Positions 52,851 through 63,657 of a stretch of DNA of 64,000 bases are shown here, piece after piece. Every line of letters begins with the position of its first letter. Position 1 is the first letter of the stretch. The notes under the pieces were generated by a model, which saw nothing but the letters and a program-made list of their open reading frames with translations, ran no database searches and was not told where the DNA came from. A program made the position numbers and the translations under genes. The stretch lies in assembly GCF_025399895.1 (NCBI RefSeq), contig NZ_JAODUA010000003.1:310001-374000 (forward strand). Reading direction: 5' to 3'. Source of the stretch: Streptomyces sp. ASQP_92 (GTDB taxonomy: Bacteria; Actinomycetota; Actinomycetes; Streptomycetales; Streptomycetaceae).

Positions 52851-54604
52851 CAGTACTTACGCTCCATCGGCTGGTAGCGGGTCTGGACGACGGGCTTGTA
52901 GTCGAGTCGGATCGAGTCCTTGCCGCCGTCCGCGACCTCGCGGTACGCCATGGTGTGGCGCATGAAGTTGACGTCGTCGCGGTTGGGGTAGTCCTCGCGG
53001 TAGTGACCGCCGCGGGACTCCTTGCGCGCCAGGGCGGAGACGGCCATGACCTCGGCCAGGTCGAGCAGGTTGCCCAGCTCGATGGCCTCCAGGAGGTCGG
53101 TGTTGAACCGCTTGCCCTTGTCCTGGACGGACACGTTCTTGTACCGCTCGCGCAGCTCGGCGATCTTCTCGACCGCCGTCTTGATCGTCTGCTCGGTGCG
53201 GAAGACCATGACGTTGGCGTCCATGGTCTCCTGGAGCTCCTTGCGGATGACCGAGACGCGCTCGGTGCCGGTCGCCGACAGCAGGTTCGCGACCTGCGCC
53301 TCGACCATCGCCGCCGGGTTCTCCGGGAGCTCGGCGAAGTCCGTGGTGTGCGCGTACTCGGCGGCGGCGATACCCGCGCGCTTGCCGAACACGTTGATGT
53401 CCAGGAGCGAGTTGGTGCCCAGGCGGTTGGCGCCGTGCACCGACACGCAGGCCACCTCGCCGGCCGCGTACAGACCCGGGACGACCGTGGTGTTGTCCGC
53501 GAGGACCTCACCCTGGACGTTGGTGGGGATGCCGCCCATGGCGTAGTGCGCGGTGGGCTGGATCGGGATCGGGTCCGTGTACGGCTCGATGCCCAGGTAG
53601 GTGCGCGCGAACTCCGTGATGTCCGGGAGCTTGGCGTCGAGCTGCTCCGGCGGGAGGTGCGTCAGGTCGAGGTAGACGTGGTCGCCCTCGGGACCGCAGC
53701 CGCGGCCCTCGCGGATCTCCGTGTAGATGGAGCGCGAGACGACGTCACGGGACGCGAGGTCCTTCATGACCGGCGCGTACTTCTCCATGAAGCGCTCGCC
53801 GTCCTTGTTGCGGAGGATGCCGCCCTCACCGCGGGCGCCCTCCGTCAGCAGGATGCCCATGCGCCAGATGCCCGTCGGGTGGAACTGGAAGAACTCCATG
53901 TCCTCCAGGGGCAGCCCGCGGCGGTAGCACGCGGCCTGGCCGTCACCGGTCAGGGTGTGCGCGTTGGAGGTCACCTTGAAGAACTTGCCGGTGCCGCCCG
54001 AGGCGTACACGACGGACTTGGCCTGGAAGACGTGGATCTCGCCGGTGGCCAGCTCGTAGGCGACGACGCCCGCGGACTTCTTGACGCCGTCCTCCTCGAC
54101 CAGGAGCTGATCGAGGACGTAGAACTCGTTGAAGAACTCCACGCCCTCCTTGATGCAGTTCTGGTAGAGGGTCTGGAGGATCATGTGGCCGGTGCGGTCG
54201 CCCGAGTAGCAGGCACGGCGGACCGGGGCCTCGCCGTGGTTGCGGGAGTGACCGCCGAAGCGGCGCTGGTCGATCTCGCCGGCGGGCGTACGGCCGAACG
54301 GCAGGCCCATCTTCTCCAGGTCGAGAACGGCGTCGATGGCCTCCTTCGCCAGGATCTCGGCGGCGTCCTGGTCGACCAGGTAGTCGCCGCCCTTGATCGT
54401 GTCGAAGGTGTGCCACTCCCAGTTGTCCTCCTCCACGTTGGCGAGCGCGGCGGCCATGCCGCCCTGCGCCGCACCGGTGTGGGAGCGGGTGGGGTAGAGC
54501 TTGGTCAGCACGGCGGTGCGGCTGCGCTTGGTCGACTCGATGGCCGCGCGCATGCCGGCGCCGCCGGCGCCGACGATGACGGTGTCGTACTTGTGGATCT
54601 TCAT
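52850..54604 (-). CDS. sdhA: Succinate dehydrogenase flavoprotein subunit
   Basis: 584 aa. It oxidises succinate to fumarate. Seen: VIVGAGGAGMRAAIES for FAD, SHTGAAQGGMAAAL with the His-flavin link region, ARGEGGILRNKDGERFM and catalytic HYAMGGIPTNVQGE. It follows sdhD by 31 bp in the sdhCDAB order. Confidence 0.98.
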   Translation of the reverse strand: MKIHKYDTVIVGAGGAGMRAAIESTKRSRTAVLTKLYPTRSHTGAAQGGMAAALANVEEDNWEWHTFDTIKGGDYLVDQDAAEILAKEAIDAVLDLEKMGLPFGRTPAGEIDQRRFGGHSRNHGEAPVRRACYSGDRTGHMILQTLYQNCIKEGVEFFNEFYVLDQLLVEEDGVKKSAGVVAYELATGEIHVFQAKSVVYASGGTGKFFKVTSNAHTLTGDGQAACYRRGLPLEDMEFFQFHPTGIWRMGILLTEGARGEGGILRNKDGERFMEKYAPVMKDLASRDVVSRSIYTEIREGRGCGPEGDHVYLDLTHLPPEQLDAKLPDITEFARTYLGIEPYTDPIPIQPTAHYAMGGIPTNVQGEVLADNTTVVPGLYAAGEVACVSVHGANRLGTNSLLDINVFGKRAGIAAAEYAHTTDFAELPENPAAMVEAQVANLLSATGTERVSVIRKELQETMDANVMVFRTEQTIKTAVEKIAELRERYKNVSVQDKGKRFNTDLLEAIELGNLLDLAEVMAVSALARKESRGGHYREDYPNRDDVNFMRHTMAYREVADGGKDSIRLDYKPVVQTRYQPMERKY

Positions 54605-54635
54605 CGTTGAATTCCTCAGTCCCTCAGCCCGTGGC

Positions 54636-55118
54636 CTAGCGCATGTTCGGGTCGAAGGTGAAGATCACCAGCGTGCCCAGCAGGACGGTGAACACCGTGG
54701 CGGTGTAGAGCAGCATCTTGAGCCAGAAGCGGGTGTTGTCCCGCTGCGCGTAGTCGTTGATGACGGTGCGCAGGCCGTTGGCGCCGTGCAGCATGGCCAG
54801 CCACAGCATGGCCAGGTCCCACACCTGCCAGAACGGGGACGCCCAGCGGCCCGCCACGAAGGCGAAGCCGATCTTGGAGACGCCGCCGTCCAGGACGAGC
54901 TGGATCAACAGGTGGCCAAGGACCAGGACGACCAGCACGATGCCGGACAGCCGCATGAACATCCAGCCGTACAGCTCGAAGTTCGTACGGGTCGACTTGG
55001 GGGTCTTCCTGGTGCGCTTGCGCGGGGCCTCGATGAGCGGGGCCGGGTGATCGGTGTCGTACAGGCTCGCGCCCTCGACTTCCCCGATCGCGGCAGCGGA
55101 AGAGGTTTCGGCAGACAT
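54636..55118 (-). CDS. sdhD: Succinate dehydrogenase membrane anchor
   Basis: 160 aa, three membrane segments after a ~50-residue cytoplasmic N-terminus (LSGIVLVVLVLGHLLIQLVL, DLAMLWLAMLHGANGL with a haem-type His, MLLYTATVFTVLLGTLVIF). It sits between sdhC and sdhA. Confidence 0.93.
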   Translation of the reverse strand: MSAETSSAAAIGEVEGASLYDTDHPAPLIEAPRKRTRKTPKSTRTNFELYGWMFMRLSGIVLVVLVLGHLLIQLVLDGGVSKIGFAFVAGRWASPFWQVWDLAMLWLAMLHGANGLRTVINDYAQRDNTRFWLKMLLYTATVFTVLLGTLVIFTFDPNMR

Positions 55119-55126
55119 CTCAGTCC

Positions 55127-55507
55127 TCAGCTCCCGAACAGTTCACGGACGGCGTGGCCGAGCACCGGATAGAGCGCGCCGACCATCAGCACGACCCAGA
55201 CGCCGACGACGGTCCAGAGCATCTGCTTCTGGTAGCGCGGGCCCTTGGCCCAGAAGTCGACGGCGATGATGCGCAGGCCGTTGAGCGCGTGGAACAGGAT
55301 CGCGGCCACGAGGCCGTATTCCAGACACGCGACGATGGGCGTCTTGTAGGTGGCCACGACCTTGTCGTACGCCTCGGGGGAGACACGCACGAGAGCGGTG
55401 TCGAGGACGTGGACGAACAGGAAGAAGAAGATGAGGACGCCGGTGACTCGATGAGCCACCCAGGACCACATTCCTTCCCGGCCGCGGTACAGCGTTCCAG
55501 CCGGCAC
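55127..55507 (-). CDS. sdhC: Succinate dehydrogenase cytochrome b556 subunit
   Basis: 126 aa, first gene of sdhCDAB. Seen: YRGREGMWSWVAHRVTGVL, the SHRITG-like quinone-site signature, and ILFHALNGLRIIAVD with a haem-ligand His. GTG 55507 has GGAGGG upstream; the frame is open to 55681. Confidence 0.94.
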   Translation of the reverse strand: MPAGTLYRGREGMWSWVAHRVTGVLIFFFLFVHVLDTALVRVSPEAYDKVVATYKTPIVACLEYGLVAAILFHALNGLRIIAVDFWAKGPRYQKQMLWTVVGVWVVLMVGALYPVLGHAVRELFGS

Positions 55508-55652
55508 GGAAGAACCCTCCGGGAGCGGTGTGTTAGGGCCGGCCGCCAATCTTCTAACCAAAGAAGGACTGCTCTGTCGGTCTGACCCGGCCGGGTACGG
55601 TCCACCGGCCCCGGTCATCGTAGCGACGTGATGTCGGTTCCCTCGCCCGGGG

Positions 55653-55681
55653 TCCATAGGTGTGATCAAACAGGCAATCAA
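55653..55681 (-). promoter_or_regulatory. sdhCDAB promoter
   Basis: On the minus strand TTGATT (55681-55676), a 17-bp spacer and TATGGA (55658-55653) form a good vegetative promoter. The element CTGTTTGAT is repeated 12 bp apart over the -35 and spacer (55665-55673, 55677-55685), so a regulator may bind there. Confidence 0.65.
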
Positions 55682-55696
55682 ACAGCCTCGTACGGC

Positions 55697-56344
55697 CTAG
55701 AGAACGCGGTGCGCGGCGCTGGAAATGTCGGGTTCGGGGTGGTTGGCAACGAGTTGCGCGAGTCGGCCGCGGGCGATCCGGCGCAGTTCGTCGGCGGCGA
55801 TCGACCGCTCCTCGTCGCAGTCGTTGTCCATCCGCAGCCGGATCCCGCTCAGCACCTGGTTGAGGCGCTCGCCCGGACTGAAGCCGTCCAGGCAGATCAC
55901 GAAGGCGTGCCCGAAGCTGCTCTCGTACAGCGCGTGTGCGGCGCCCAGCGCCATGTGGGCCGCCGCCGGCGCGCTCTCGTGCAGCCCCGGCGAGGGCTCC
56001 TGGGCCAGCGCCTCCGTGAGGTCGACGGCGCTCAGGTCGTAGCTGGCCTCGTCGGCGGCGGCGAGCAGCGCGTCCAGATCCGGATAGGGGCGGTGGGCGG
56101 CGATCCGGAGCGCCCAGCGGCGGCTGGCGCAGCAGGCGAGCAGGGCGGCTTCGGCCGCCTCCTTCGAGGCATGGTTGAAGCCGTCGAGACCGCCGGGCGC
56201 CGGCGGGGCCTGCGGAACGGATGTGCCCCGGACCTGATTCGGTATGGCCGCCCGCCCCTGGGCACGAGGAGTGTGATGGAGTGTCGGCGGTCGCTTCCGG
56301 GGGCCGGCGTGGGATTCGCTGGACAGCGTGGGCTCCTCGAACAC
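55697..56344 (-). CDS. OHCU decarboxylase-like protein
   Basis: About 215 aa. The C-terminal ~165 residues match 2-oxo-4-hydroxy-4-carboxy-5-ureidoimidazoline decarboxylase, a urate-degradation enzyme: LDGFNHASKEAAEAALLACC, the FGHAFVICLDG region and a helical C-terminus. The usual catalytic HPxLG is replaced by AHRPYPDL. The start is uncertain: GTG 56344 was taken, the frame is open to 56473, and no RBS is visible. No other urate genes are nearby. Confidence 0.75.
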   Translation of the reverse strand: MFEEPTLSSESHAGPRKRPPTLHHTPRAQGRAAIPNQVRGTSVPQAPPAPGGLDGFNHASKEAAEAALLACCASRRWALRIAAHRPYPDLDALLAAADEASYDLSAVDLTEALAQEPSPGLHESAPAAAHMALGAAHALYESSFGHAFVICLDGFSPGERLNQVLSGIRLRMDNDCDEERSIAADELRRIARGRLAQLVANHPEPDISSAAHRVL

Positions 56345-56604
56345 CGCGCGGGACGCGGTCGTACGGAACGGGACGGGCTGCGGAGCACGGAGACTGGAGT
56401 GGCAAGGGAGGTGGGAGTGCCGCCACGCTATCCACGAGGAGGGGGAGGCGCCCGACTGTTGCGCGAATTTCACCCGGATGTGCGCACCGGGTCACGCGCG
56501 GTGGACGGCCCCTCCGGCGTCTCGGCGTACCTTCGCCCCGGCTGTCGTCCGGTATCCGGGGTCACCGGATCCGCCCATACTGTTCTTGGACGGGAGGTTT
56601 CTGA

Positions 56605-58356
56605 GTGATGTCGCGTTTCAGGATGTCACGGGCCCGGACGCCGCGATCCGGGGACCCGAAGCGGTCGCCCTCGCCGTCGTTCCGGGCGCGCGCCGCCCAG
56701 GCCCGCGCGCCGAGGCCCCGCCCCGCCTGGCTGCACCGGCCCCGCGGCCGGCGCGCCCTGGTGCTGAAGGTGGCCCTCGCGGGCGCCGTGGTGCTGGCGC
56801 TGATCATCGCGGTGTGGCCCGACGACGACACCCACGGCGGGCACGGCGGCCCGGCCGACAACAAGGCCGCCTCCTCCGCGCTGCCCTCCCCTTCGCCGAT
56901 CTATCCGATCTCCTCGTCGCCCCGCACCATCCCGTCCGTACGCGAACACCGGCCCGCGCGCGGGCCCGGCTACCGGCCCGTCGACTCGACCCGGGTGATC
57001 GTGGACGCCGGCAGCGGCAGCCTCGCCGACGAGGGCAAGCTGCTCGCGCAGGAGCTCGGCGCCGACTACGCGCTCGGCGGGCAGCCGCGCGAGGGCGACA
57101 TCCAGCTCGCGCTGACCCCGCCGCCCACGGGCGAGAAGGCCGTGCCCGAGTCGTACACGCTGACCACCCGCGATCGCCGGGTGCGGATCTCCGGGTCCGA
57201 CGACGCCGGGGTCTTCTACGGCACCCGCACCCTCAAACAGGCCCTCAAGGGCGGCGGGGTGATGCCCGAGGGCGTGGTCGAGGACCGCCCCGACAAGCCG
57301 CAGCGCGGCCTCAACCTCGACATCGCGCGCAAGCCGTACACCGAGGCGTGGATCGAGGACCAGCTCCGGCAGATGGCCGACCTCAAGCTGAACCAGCTCG
57401 GGCTGCACTTCTCCGACGACCAGGGCTTTCGCGTCGAGTCCGCCAGCCACCCCGAGATCGTCTCGCGCGACCATCTGAGCAAGCGCGACGTACAGCGCAT
57501 CGTGGCCCTCGCCACCAAGCTGCACATCACCGTGATCCCTGAGATCGACTCCCCGGGCCATCTCGGCGCGGTCATCGCCGCCCACCCCGACCTCCAGCTC
57601 CGCGACAAGGACGGCAAGGCGGTCCAGGGCACCGTCGACATCGCCAACCCCGAGTCGGGGCGCATCGTCGACGACCTGCTGCGCGAGTACGCCGACCTGT
57701 TCCCGGGGGCGTACTGGCACCTGGGCGGCGACGAGTACCAGGCCCTGGTGGTCAAGGCCCCGGCCACCCCCGAGACCACCTATCCGGCGCTCGCGACCGC
57801 GGCCCGCGCCGCGTACGGCCCCAAGGCGGACATCGAGGACCTGGCCACGGGCTGGCTCAACGACCGTGCCGCGGTGATCCGTTCGGTGAACGCCGGGCGG
57901 ACCGTCAAGGCGTGGAACGACGGCTTCTTCGCCGGCGGCAAGGTCGCCGCCGACCAGGGGCGCGAGGTCGAGTACTGGACCGGCAAGGAAGGCGGTCAGC
58001 GCCCACCCGAGGACCTCCTGGCCGAGGGGCGCGCCCTGGTCAACCTCAACGACGAGTACCTGTACTACGTCCTGGGCGAGCCGAACGACTTCAAGTATCC
58101 GACGGGCAAGCGGATCTACGAGGAGTGGACGCCGCTGGTGCTGCGCGGGACCAAGCCCGTGGACGGCAAGTACGCCGGGCAGATCCTGGGCGGCCGGTTC
58201 GCGGTCTGGTCGGACGTGCCGGGCGCGGCGACCGAGGAGCAGGTGGCGCGCGGCATCCGGCTGCCGCTGCGCGCGACGGCCCAGAAACTGTGGGACGCGC
58301 GGAACCCGGCGATGGACTGGGAGGAGTTCAAGTCCCTTGCGGACCGCCTGAGTTGA
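56605..58356 (+). CDS. GH20 beta-N-acetylhexosaminidase
   Basis: 583 aa. A basic N-terminus and one membrane segment (VALAGAVVLALIIAVW) anchor it; the GH20 domain lies outside. Seen: a GH20b-type domain, RGLNLDIARKPY, IPEIDSPGHLG and the catalytic Asp-Glu pair in YWHLGGDEY. It removes terminal GlcNAc/GalNAc, probably from chitin- or cell-wall-derived sugars. GGGAGG precedes GTG 56605; ATG 56608 is equally possible. Confidence 0.93.
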   Translation: MMSRFRMSRARTPRSGDPKRSPSPSFRARAAQARAPRPRPAWLHRPRGRRALVLKVALAGAVVLALIIAVWPDDDTHGGHGGPADNKAASSALPSPSPIYPISSSPRTIPSVREHRPARGPGYRPVDSTRVIVDAGSGSLADEGKLLAQELGADYALGGQPREGDIQLALTPPPTGEKAVPESYTLTTRDRRVRISGSDDAGVFYGTRTLKQALKGGGVMPEGVVEDRPDKPQRGLNLDIARKPYTEAWIEDQLRQMADLKLNQLGLHFSDDQGFRVESASHPEIVSRDHLSKRDVQRIVALATKLHITVIPEIDSPGHLGAVIAAHPDLQLRDKDGKAVQGTVDIANPESGRIVDDLLREYADLFPGAYWHLGGDEYQALVVKAPATPETTYPALATAARAAYGPKADIEDLATGWLNDRAAVIRSVNAGRTVKAWNDGFFAGGKVAADQGREVEYWTGKEGGQRPPEDLLAEGRALVNLNDEYLYYVLGEPNDFKYPTGKRIYEEWTPLVLRGTKPVDGKYAGQILGGRFAVWSDVPGAATEEQVARGIRLPLRATAQKLWDARNPAMDWEEFKSLADRLS

Positions 58357-58382
58357 GCCTGGCCGCCGCGAGGCCCGGGGCG

Positions 58383-58401
58383 GGCTCGGCCGGCCCGAGC
58401 C
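58383..58401 (+). terminator. Weak hairpin after the GH20 gene
   Basis: GGCTCGG (58383-58389) pairs with CCGAGCC (58395-58401), 27 bp after the GH20 stop. The stem is only 7 bp. The rest of the 58357-58633 gap holds GC-rich sequence and then an AT-richer stretch (GTTGTTGCAGGTTGTAC) that probably contains the sigma-factor promoter. Confidence 0.4.
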
Positions 58402-58633
58402 GCGGGGATGTGCGGGGTGCGGAGGACGACCGGGGCCGCCACCCCCCACAGGAGAGGCCCCGGCCGTCTTCCGGCGGGGTCGTTGTGGCGACCCCGTATC
58501 TTCTTCAGCGCCGCGCGTGCGTTTTGTGTCACACCCCGCTGTGTCGCCAAGTTGTTGCAGGTTGTACAAGCCGTGGACTTATGGGGCACCGAGGCCGTAG
58601 CGTGCAGATTCGCGTTCGGGGACGCGAACAGGG

Positions 58634-59344
58634 ATGACCAGCGGTGACATCGAGACAGTCAGTCAAGACAGGGTGCAGGGATTGCTGGGGGACGACGCGG
58701 AGCTGACCGCCGCGGTGCTCAGGGCGCAGGACGGGGACGAAGAGGCCTTCCGTGCTGTCTATCGCGCTGTCCACCCGCGCCTGCTGGGCTATGTCCGCAC
58801 CCTGGTCGGCGAGCCGGACGCCGAGGACGTCGCCTCCGAGGCCTGGCTCCAGATAGCCCGTGACCTCGAACGCTTCGAGGGCGACGCCGACCGTTTCCGC
58901 GGCTGGGCCGCCCGCATCGCCCGTAACCGGGCCCTGGACCACATCCGGATGCGCGGCCGCAGGCCCGCCGTCGGCGGCGACGAGAGCGAGCTGACGGAGC
59001 GGGCCGGGGTCTCGGACACCGCCGACGAGGCTATGGAGGCGCTCGGTACCGGACGTACGATGGCGCTCATTGCCCAGCTCCCGCAGGACCAGGCCGAGGC
59101 CGTGGTGCTGCGCGTGGTGGTCGGCCTGGACGCGAAGAGTGCGGCGCAGACCCTGGGCAAACGGCCCGGTGCGGTGCGGACCGCCGCACACCGGGGTCTG
59201 AAGCGGCTGGCTGAACTGCTCGGCGCGGACGGCTCCGCAGGGGACGTGGCCCAGGATGTGGAGGAGCTGGGTGCCGTGCCGTCGCAGCGTGCGCCGGAAC
59301 GCGGTGTGACGCAATCGCGCGCCCGGACGCAGAAGGACATGTGA
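58634..59344 (+). CDS. ECF-type RNA polymerase sigma factor
   Basis: 236 aa. Region 2 is clear (FRAVYRAVHPRLLGYVRTLVGEPDAEDVASEAWLQIARD), then WAARIARNRALDHIR. Region 4 reads IAQLPQDQAEAVVLRVVVGLDAKSAAQTLGKRPGAVRTAAHRGLKRL. A ~45-residue tail follows region 4. Its stop overlaps the start of the next membrane-protein gene (TGATG), the usual sigma/anti-sigma arrangement. Confidence 0.92.
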   Translation: MTSGDIETVSQDRVQGLLGDDAELTAAVLRAQDGDEEAFRAVYRAVHPRLLGYVRTLVGEPDAEDVASEAWLQIARDLERFEGDADRFRGWAARIARNRALDHIRMRGRRPAVGGDESELTERAGVSDTADEAMEALGTGRTMALIAQLPQDQAEAVVLRVVVGLDAKSAAQTLGKRPGAVRTAAHRGLKRLAELLGADGSAGDVAQDVEELGAVPSQRAPERGVTQSRARTQKDM

Positions 59345-60336
59345 TGGCTGACGAGCGGCACGAGTGGCTTGACCGGGATGCCGCCGAGCGACTGCTGCGC
59401 GGAGAAGGGATCGAGCCCGGTGACGAGCGGGCCCGGGCCGAGGCCGCCCGGCTCTCGGCCCTGCTGTCCTCCCTCGCCCCCGCCGAGCCGGCCACTGCCG
59501 AACTTCCCGGCGAGGAGGCCGCCCTGGCCGCCTTCCGCAAGGCCCGCCCCGACAACGCCCCCGGCGACCGCACGGCCCTCGGGGTCGTACGGGTCGGACG
59601 TGTGACCCCCTCGCCCCCGGCACCCCGGCGCAGGCGCTTCGCGCCGGTGCGCCTCGGTCTCGCGGCGGCGCTTGCCTGCTGCGCGCTCGGCGGGGTCGCC
59701 GTCGCCGCGGGCACCGGTGTGCTGCCGGGCCCCTTCGCCTTCGACGAGCAGGACCCCACGCCCGCCTCCACCGTCTCGGCCGAGGCGACTCCGGGTCCCA
59801 CCGCCGACTCCGCCTCGCCGTCGCAACCCGCCGCCTCCCCGTCGCCCGACCGGCAGGGGCCGTCATCGGGCGCGCCGACGAGCGGCGATCCGTCGCACTC
59901 CGCACGCCCGGGGGCTTCGGCCACGGGCGGCAGCGCCGACCCCGGCGACAAGGACGGCACCGGGCCCGGGAGCGACGAGGGCCGGGGCGGCCAGTGGCTG
60001 GCCAAAACCGCCGACGACTGCCGGGCCTATCGCTCGGGCAAGCTCGACACGGACAAGCGCCGCAATCTGGAGTCCGCGGCCCACGGCGCGGGCGCGGTCA
60101 AGGCCTTCTGCGACCTGCTCCTCGACGGCAAGGCCGGCGACGGCGGCGGCAACGGCGACTCCGGAGGCGGCGGCGGTCAGGGCTCCGGCGGGGACAAGGG
60201 CCGGGGCAAGGGCGACGGATCCGGGAACAAGAACGGCGGCGCGGGCGGCGGCAAGCACAGCTCCCTCGCGCCCCACCCCAGCAAGCTCCTCGACCTGCTC
60301 ACGGCCGGGGCGCTCGGCCCGGCCGGCGCGCACTGA
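59344..60336 (+). CDS. Membrane partner of the ECF sigma factor (putative anti-sigma)
   Basis: 330 aa. The N-terminal ~90 residues are acidic and cytoplasmic-looking, one membrane segment follows (LGLAAALACCALGGVAVAAG), then a Ser/Pro/Gly-rich outer part with two cysteines (DDCRAY, KAFCDLLL) and long Gly runs. No zinc anti-sigma motif (HxxxCxxC) is visible, so the anti-sigma role is inferred from position only. Confidence 0.75.
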   Translation: MADERHEWLDRDAAERLLRGEGIEPGDERARAEAARLSALLSSLAPAEPATAELPGEEAALAAFRKARPDNAPGDRTALGVVRVGRVTPSPPAPRRRRFAPVRLGLAAALACCALGGVAVAAGTGVLPGPFAFDEQDPTPASTVSAEATPGPTADSASPSQPAASPSPDRQGPSSGAPTSGDPSHSARPGASATGGSADPGDKDGTGPGSDEGRGGQWLAKTADDCRAYRSGKLDTDKRRNLESAAHGAGAVKAFCDLLLDGKAGDGGGNGDSGGGGGQGSGGDKGRGKGDGSGNKNGGAGGGKHSSLAPHPSKLLDLLTAGALGPAGAH

Positions 60337-60492
60337 CACCCGGCCGAAGCGCCCGCACGAGCCGCTCGAAAAGCCCGGCGAGAACCCGCAGTAACGTTTT
60401 TCGAACCGGTGGCGCAGTAGAGAGTGAGCCGACTGGTCATCGGCTGCGCAGATGAGCCGGGGTTCCCCCCGTACCCATGGCTCCGCGCGAAT

Positions 60493-60531
60493 GGCGCGGG
60501 CGGGACACGTTCCCCCGGTCCCGCCCGCGCC
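60493..60531. terminator. Terminator between convergent genes
   Basis: GGCGCGGGCGGGA (60493-60505) pairs perfectly with TCCCGCCCGCGCC (60519-60531) over a 13-nt loop. It lies in the 323-bp gap between the anti-sigma-like gene and the L,D-transpeptidase gene. Apart from this and the 13-bp repeats nothing else was seen in the gap. Confidence 0.8.
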
Positions 60532-60552
60532 CTCCCTCTTCGGATCGTCGTC

Positions 60553-60631
60553 GACCATCCGGGCATGAGATCCGGACCTGACATCCGGACCTGACATCCG
60601 GACCTGACATCCGGACCTGGCATCCGGGCAC
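60553..60631. repeat. 13-bp tandem repeat array
   Basis: The unit GACATCCGGACCT is repeated: 60567-60579 (one change), 60580-60592, 60593-60605, 60606-60618, then a degenerate copy to 60631. A further degenerate copy precedes at 60553-60566. It lies between the terminator and the 3' end of the L,D-transpeptidase gene. Confidence 0.85.
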
Positions 60632-60659
60632 GACCCTCCGGCCACGCCCGCCAGGACGA

Positions 60660-61559
60660 CTACCAGTACACGACGACCTTGTCGCCGGTGTGGACCTGGT
60701 CGAAGAGCGCTGCGATCTTGGCCTTGTCCCGGACGTTGACGCAGCCGTGCGAGGCACCGCTGTAGCCGCGCGCCGCGAAGTCCGACGAGTAGTGCACCGC
60801 CTGGCCGCCGCTGAAGAACATCGCGTACGGCATGGCCGTGTGGTAGATCGTCGAGACATGGTCGCGGCTCTTCTCGAAGACCTTGAAGACGCCCTCGCGG
60901 GTCGGCGTGTACTGCGAGCCGAAGCGCACGTCCATCGTCGACTGCACCTTGCCGTCGATCACCCAGGACAGCGTGCGGCTGGTCTTGCTGATGCACAGCG
61001 CGCGGCCCGTCATACAGCGCGCGTCGAGCTTGGCGACCGGCTTGTTGACCGCCCTGCCCGCCAGCTCCTGGGCCGTCGGCGCCGTGGTCATGCCGAGCAG
61101 CTTGTCCCAGGTCACGCTGTCCGTGGCACCGGTCTCGGGGAGCCCCCGCTTGCCCTGGAAGCCCTTGACGGCCGCGGTGGTGGCGGCCCCGTACGTGCCT
61201 GTCGGGGTGTCGTCGAACCAGCCGATCTGGGCGAGCCTGGCCTGGAGCTCCTTGACCCGGTCGCCCTTGGAGCCGTTCGACATCAGCACCTTGGGCGCCG
61301 GCTTGGCGGCGGTGGTGGCCGACGCGCTGGGGGCGGCGGGCGAGCCGGCCGGCTTGTCGTCCGTGGACGGGGAGGCCGAGGCGGAGGCGGACGCGGAAGG
61401 CGAGCCCGGCGCCGACGCCGAGGGGGTGGGCGAGCCGGGGGTCGCGGGCGTGCCCGCGTCGCCCTTGGCCGCCTGCGGGCCGCAGCCGACGGCCGCCGCG
61501 AGGACGGCGGTCGTGGTGAGGGTTGTGGCTATGAGAGTGGTGCGGTGGTTCCGGCGCAT
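60660..61559 (-). CDS. Lipoprotein L,D-transpeptidase with peptidoglycan-binding domain
   Basis: 299 aa. A lipobox (AAVGC, Cys at about residue 26) is followed by a Ser/Ala/Pro linker, a peptidoglycan-binding repeat (VKELQARLAQIGWFDDTPTG) and a YkuD catalytic domain with SGASHGCVNVRD (catalytic Cys in SHGCxN). It makes 3-3 cross-links or attaches proteins in the wall. ATG 61559 follows AAGGGGGGCG. Confidence 0.93.
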   Translation of the reverse strand: MRRNHRTTLIATTLTTTAVLAAAVGCGPQAAKGDAGTPATPGSPTPSASAPGSPSASASASASPSTDDKPAGSPAAPSASATTAAKPAPKVLMSNGSKGDRVKELQARLAQIGWFDDTPTGTYGAATTAAVKGFQGKRGLPETGATDSVTWDKLLGMTTAPTAQELAGRAVNKPVAKLDARCMTGRALCISKTSRTLSWVIDGKVQSTMDVRFGSQYTPTREGVFKVFEKSRDHVSTIYHTAMPYAMFFSGGQAVHYSSDFAARGYSGASHGCVNVRDKAKIAALFDQVHTGDKVVVYW

Positions 61560-61759
61560 CGGTCGCCCCCCTTGATTCCTCTTGTGTCCCCTGAGACAGC
61601 TTCCCGCCCCGAACGGTTGCAAAAGCAGCGGACCGCATCGCGGAAGCTGTGAGCAAGCTCCCAGCGTGCGCCTCTCCACCCGCCGCACGCCCGCCGCTAC
61701 AGTCCGTCGCGAGGGTTGGGTACCAGTGAGTAGTAGAGCTCTAGCGGGAGGCACAGCAC

Positions 61760-63340
<1,581 letters not shown>

Positions 63341-63366
63341 GCGCCGCCGCCGAGCCCGCTCCCCCT

Positions 63367-63396
63367 GCGGGCCGTGGCCCCCTCGGCACGGCCCGC
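63367..63396 (+). terminator. Terminator after the mutase gene
   Basis: GCGGGCCGTG (63367-63376) pairs with CACGGCCCGC (63387-63396), a 10-bp stem with a 10-nt loop, 26 bp after the stop. Confidence 0.7.
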
Positions 63397-63423
63397 CGTA
63401 CCCCTCCTGAATCCCGCCTTCCC

Positions 63424-63562
63424 CTGCGGCCGTGGTCGCTCCCCGCGCAGTTCCCCGCGCCCCTGGCGGGTCGGTGCCGGCCCGCACCGGGCATCTTCAG
63501 CCCGTCCGGCCTGTGAAGACGAGCGCCCTTCAGGCGCGAAACGACGGGGTCCAGGGCGGCGC
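63424..63562 (-). repeat. Second copy of the composite intergenic repeat
   Basis: On the minus strand this stretch reads a GACCCCGT-TTCGCGCCTGAA module (about 63520-63562) followed by GGGGCGCGGGGAACTGCGCG (about 63443-63473). The same two modules in the same order occur at 36942-37180 on the plus strand. This and the preceding terminator fill most of the 317-bp gap between the mutase and Uma2 genes. A small inverted repeat ACTCTC-GGTG-GAGAGT lies at 63620-63635. Confidence 0.8.
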
Positions 63563-63657
63563 CCGGAGGAGGTGTCCCTCCTTCGAGTGGCCGGAGGCGG
63601 ACGCGGGACGCCTCCGGTTACTCTCGGTGGAGAGTGGTCTCCCGAATGGAGGATGCC

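Noticed and set aside
60400..60475. A tRNA-like stretch
   Set aside because: A T-arm-like GG-TTC-CC was noticed, but no cloverleaf with acceptor and anticodon stems could be drawn.
60553..60631. CRISPR array or origin iterons
   Set aside because: The units are directly joined without spacers, and there is no replication gene or AT-rich unwinding region nearby.
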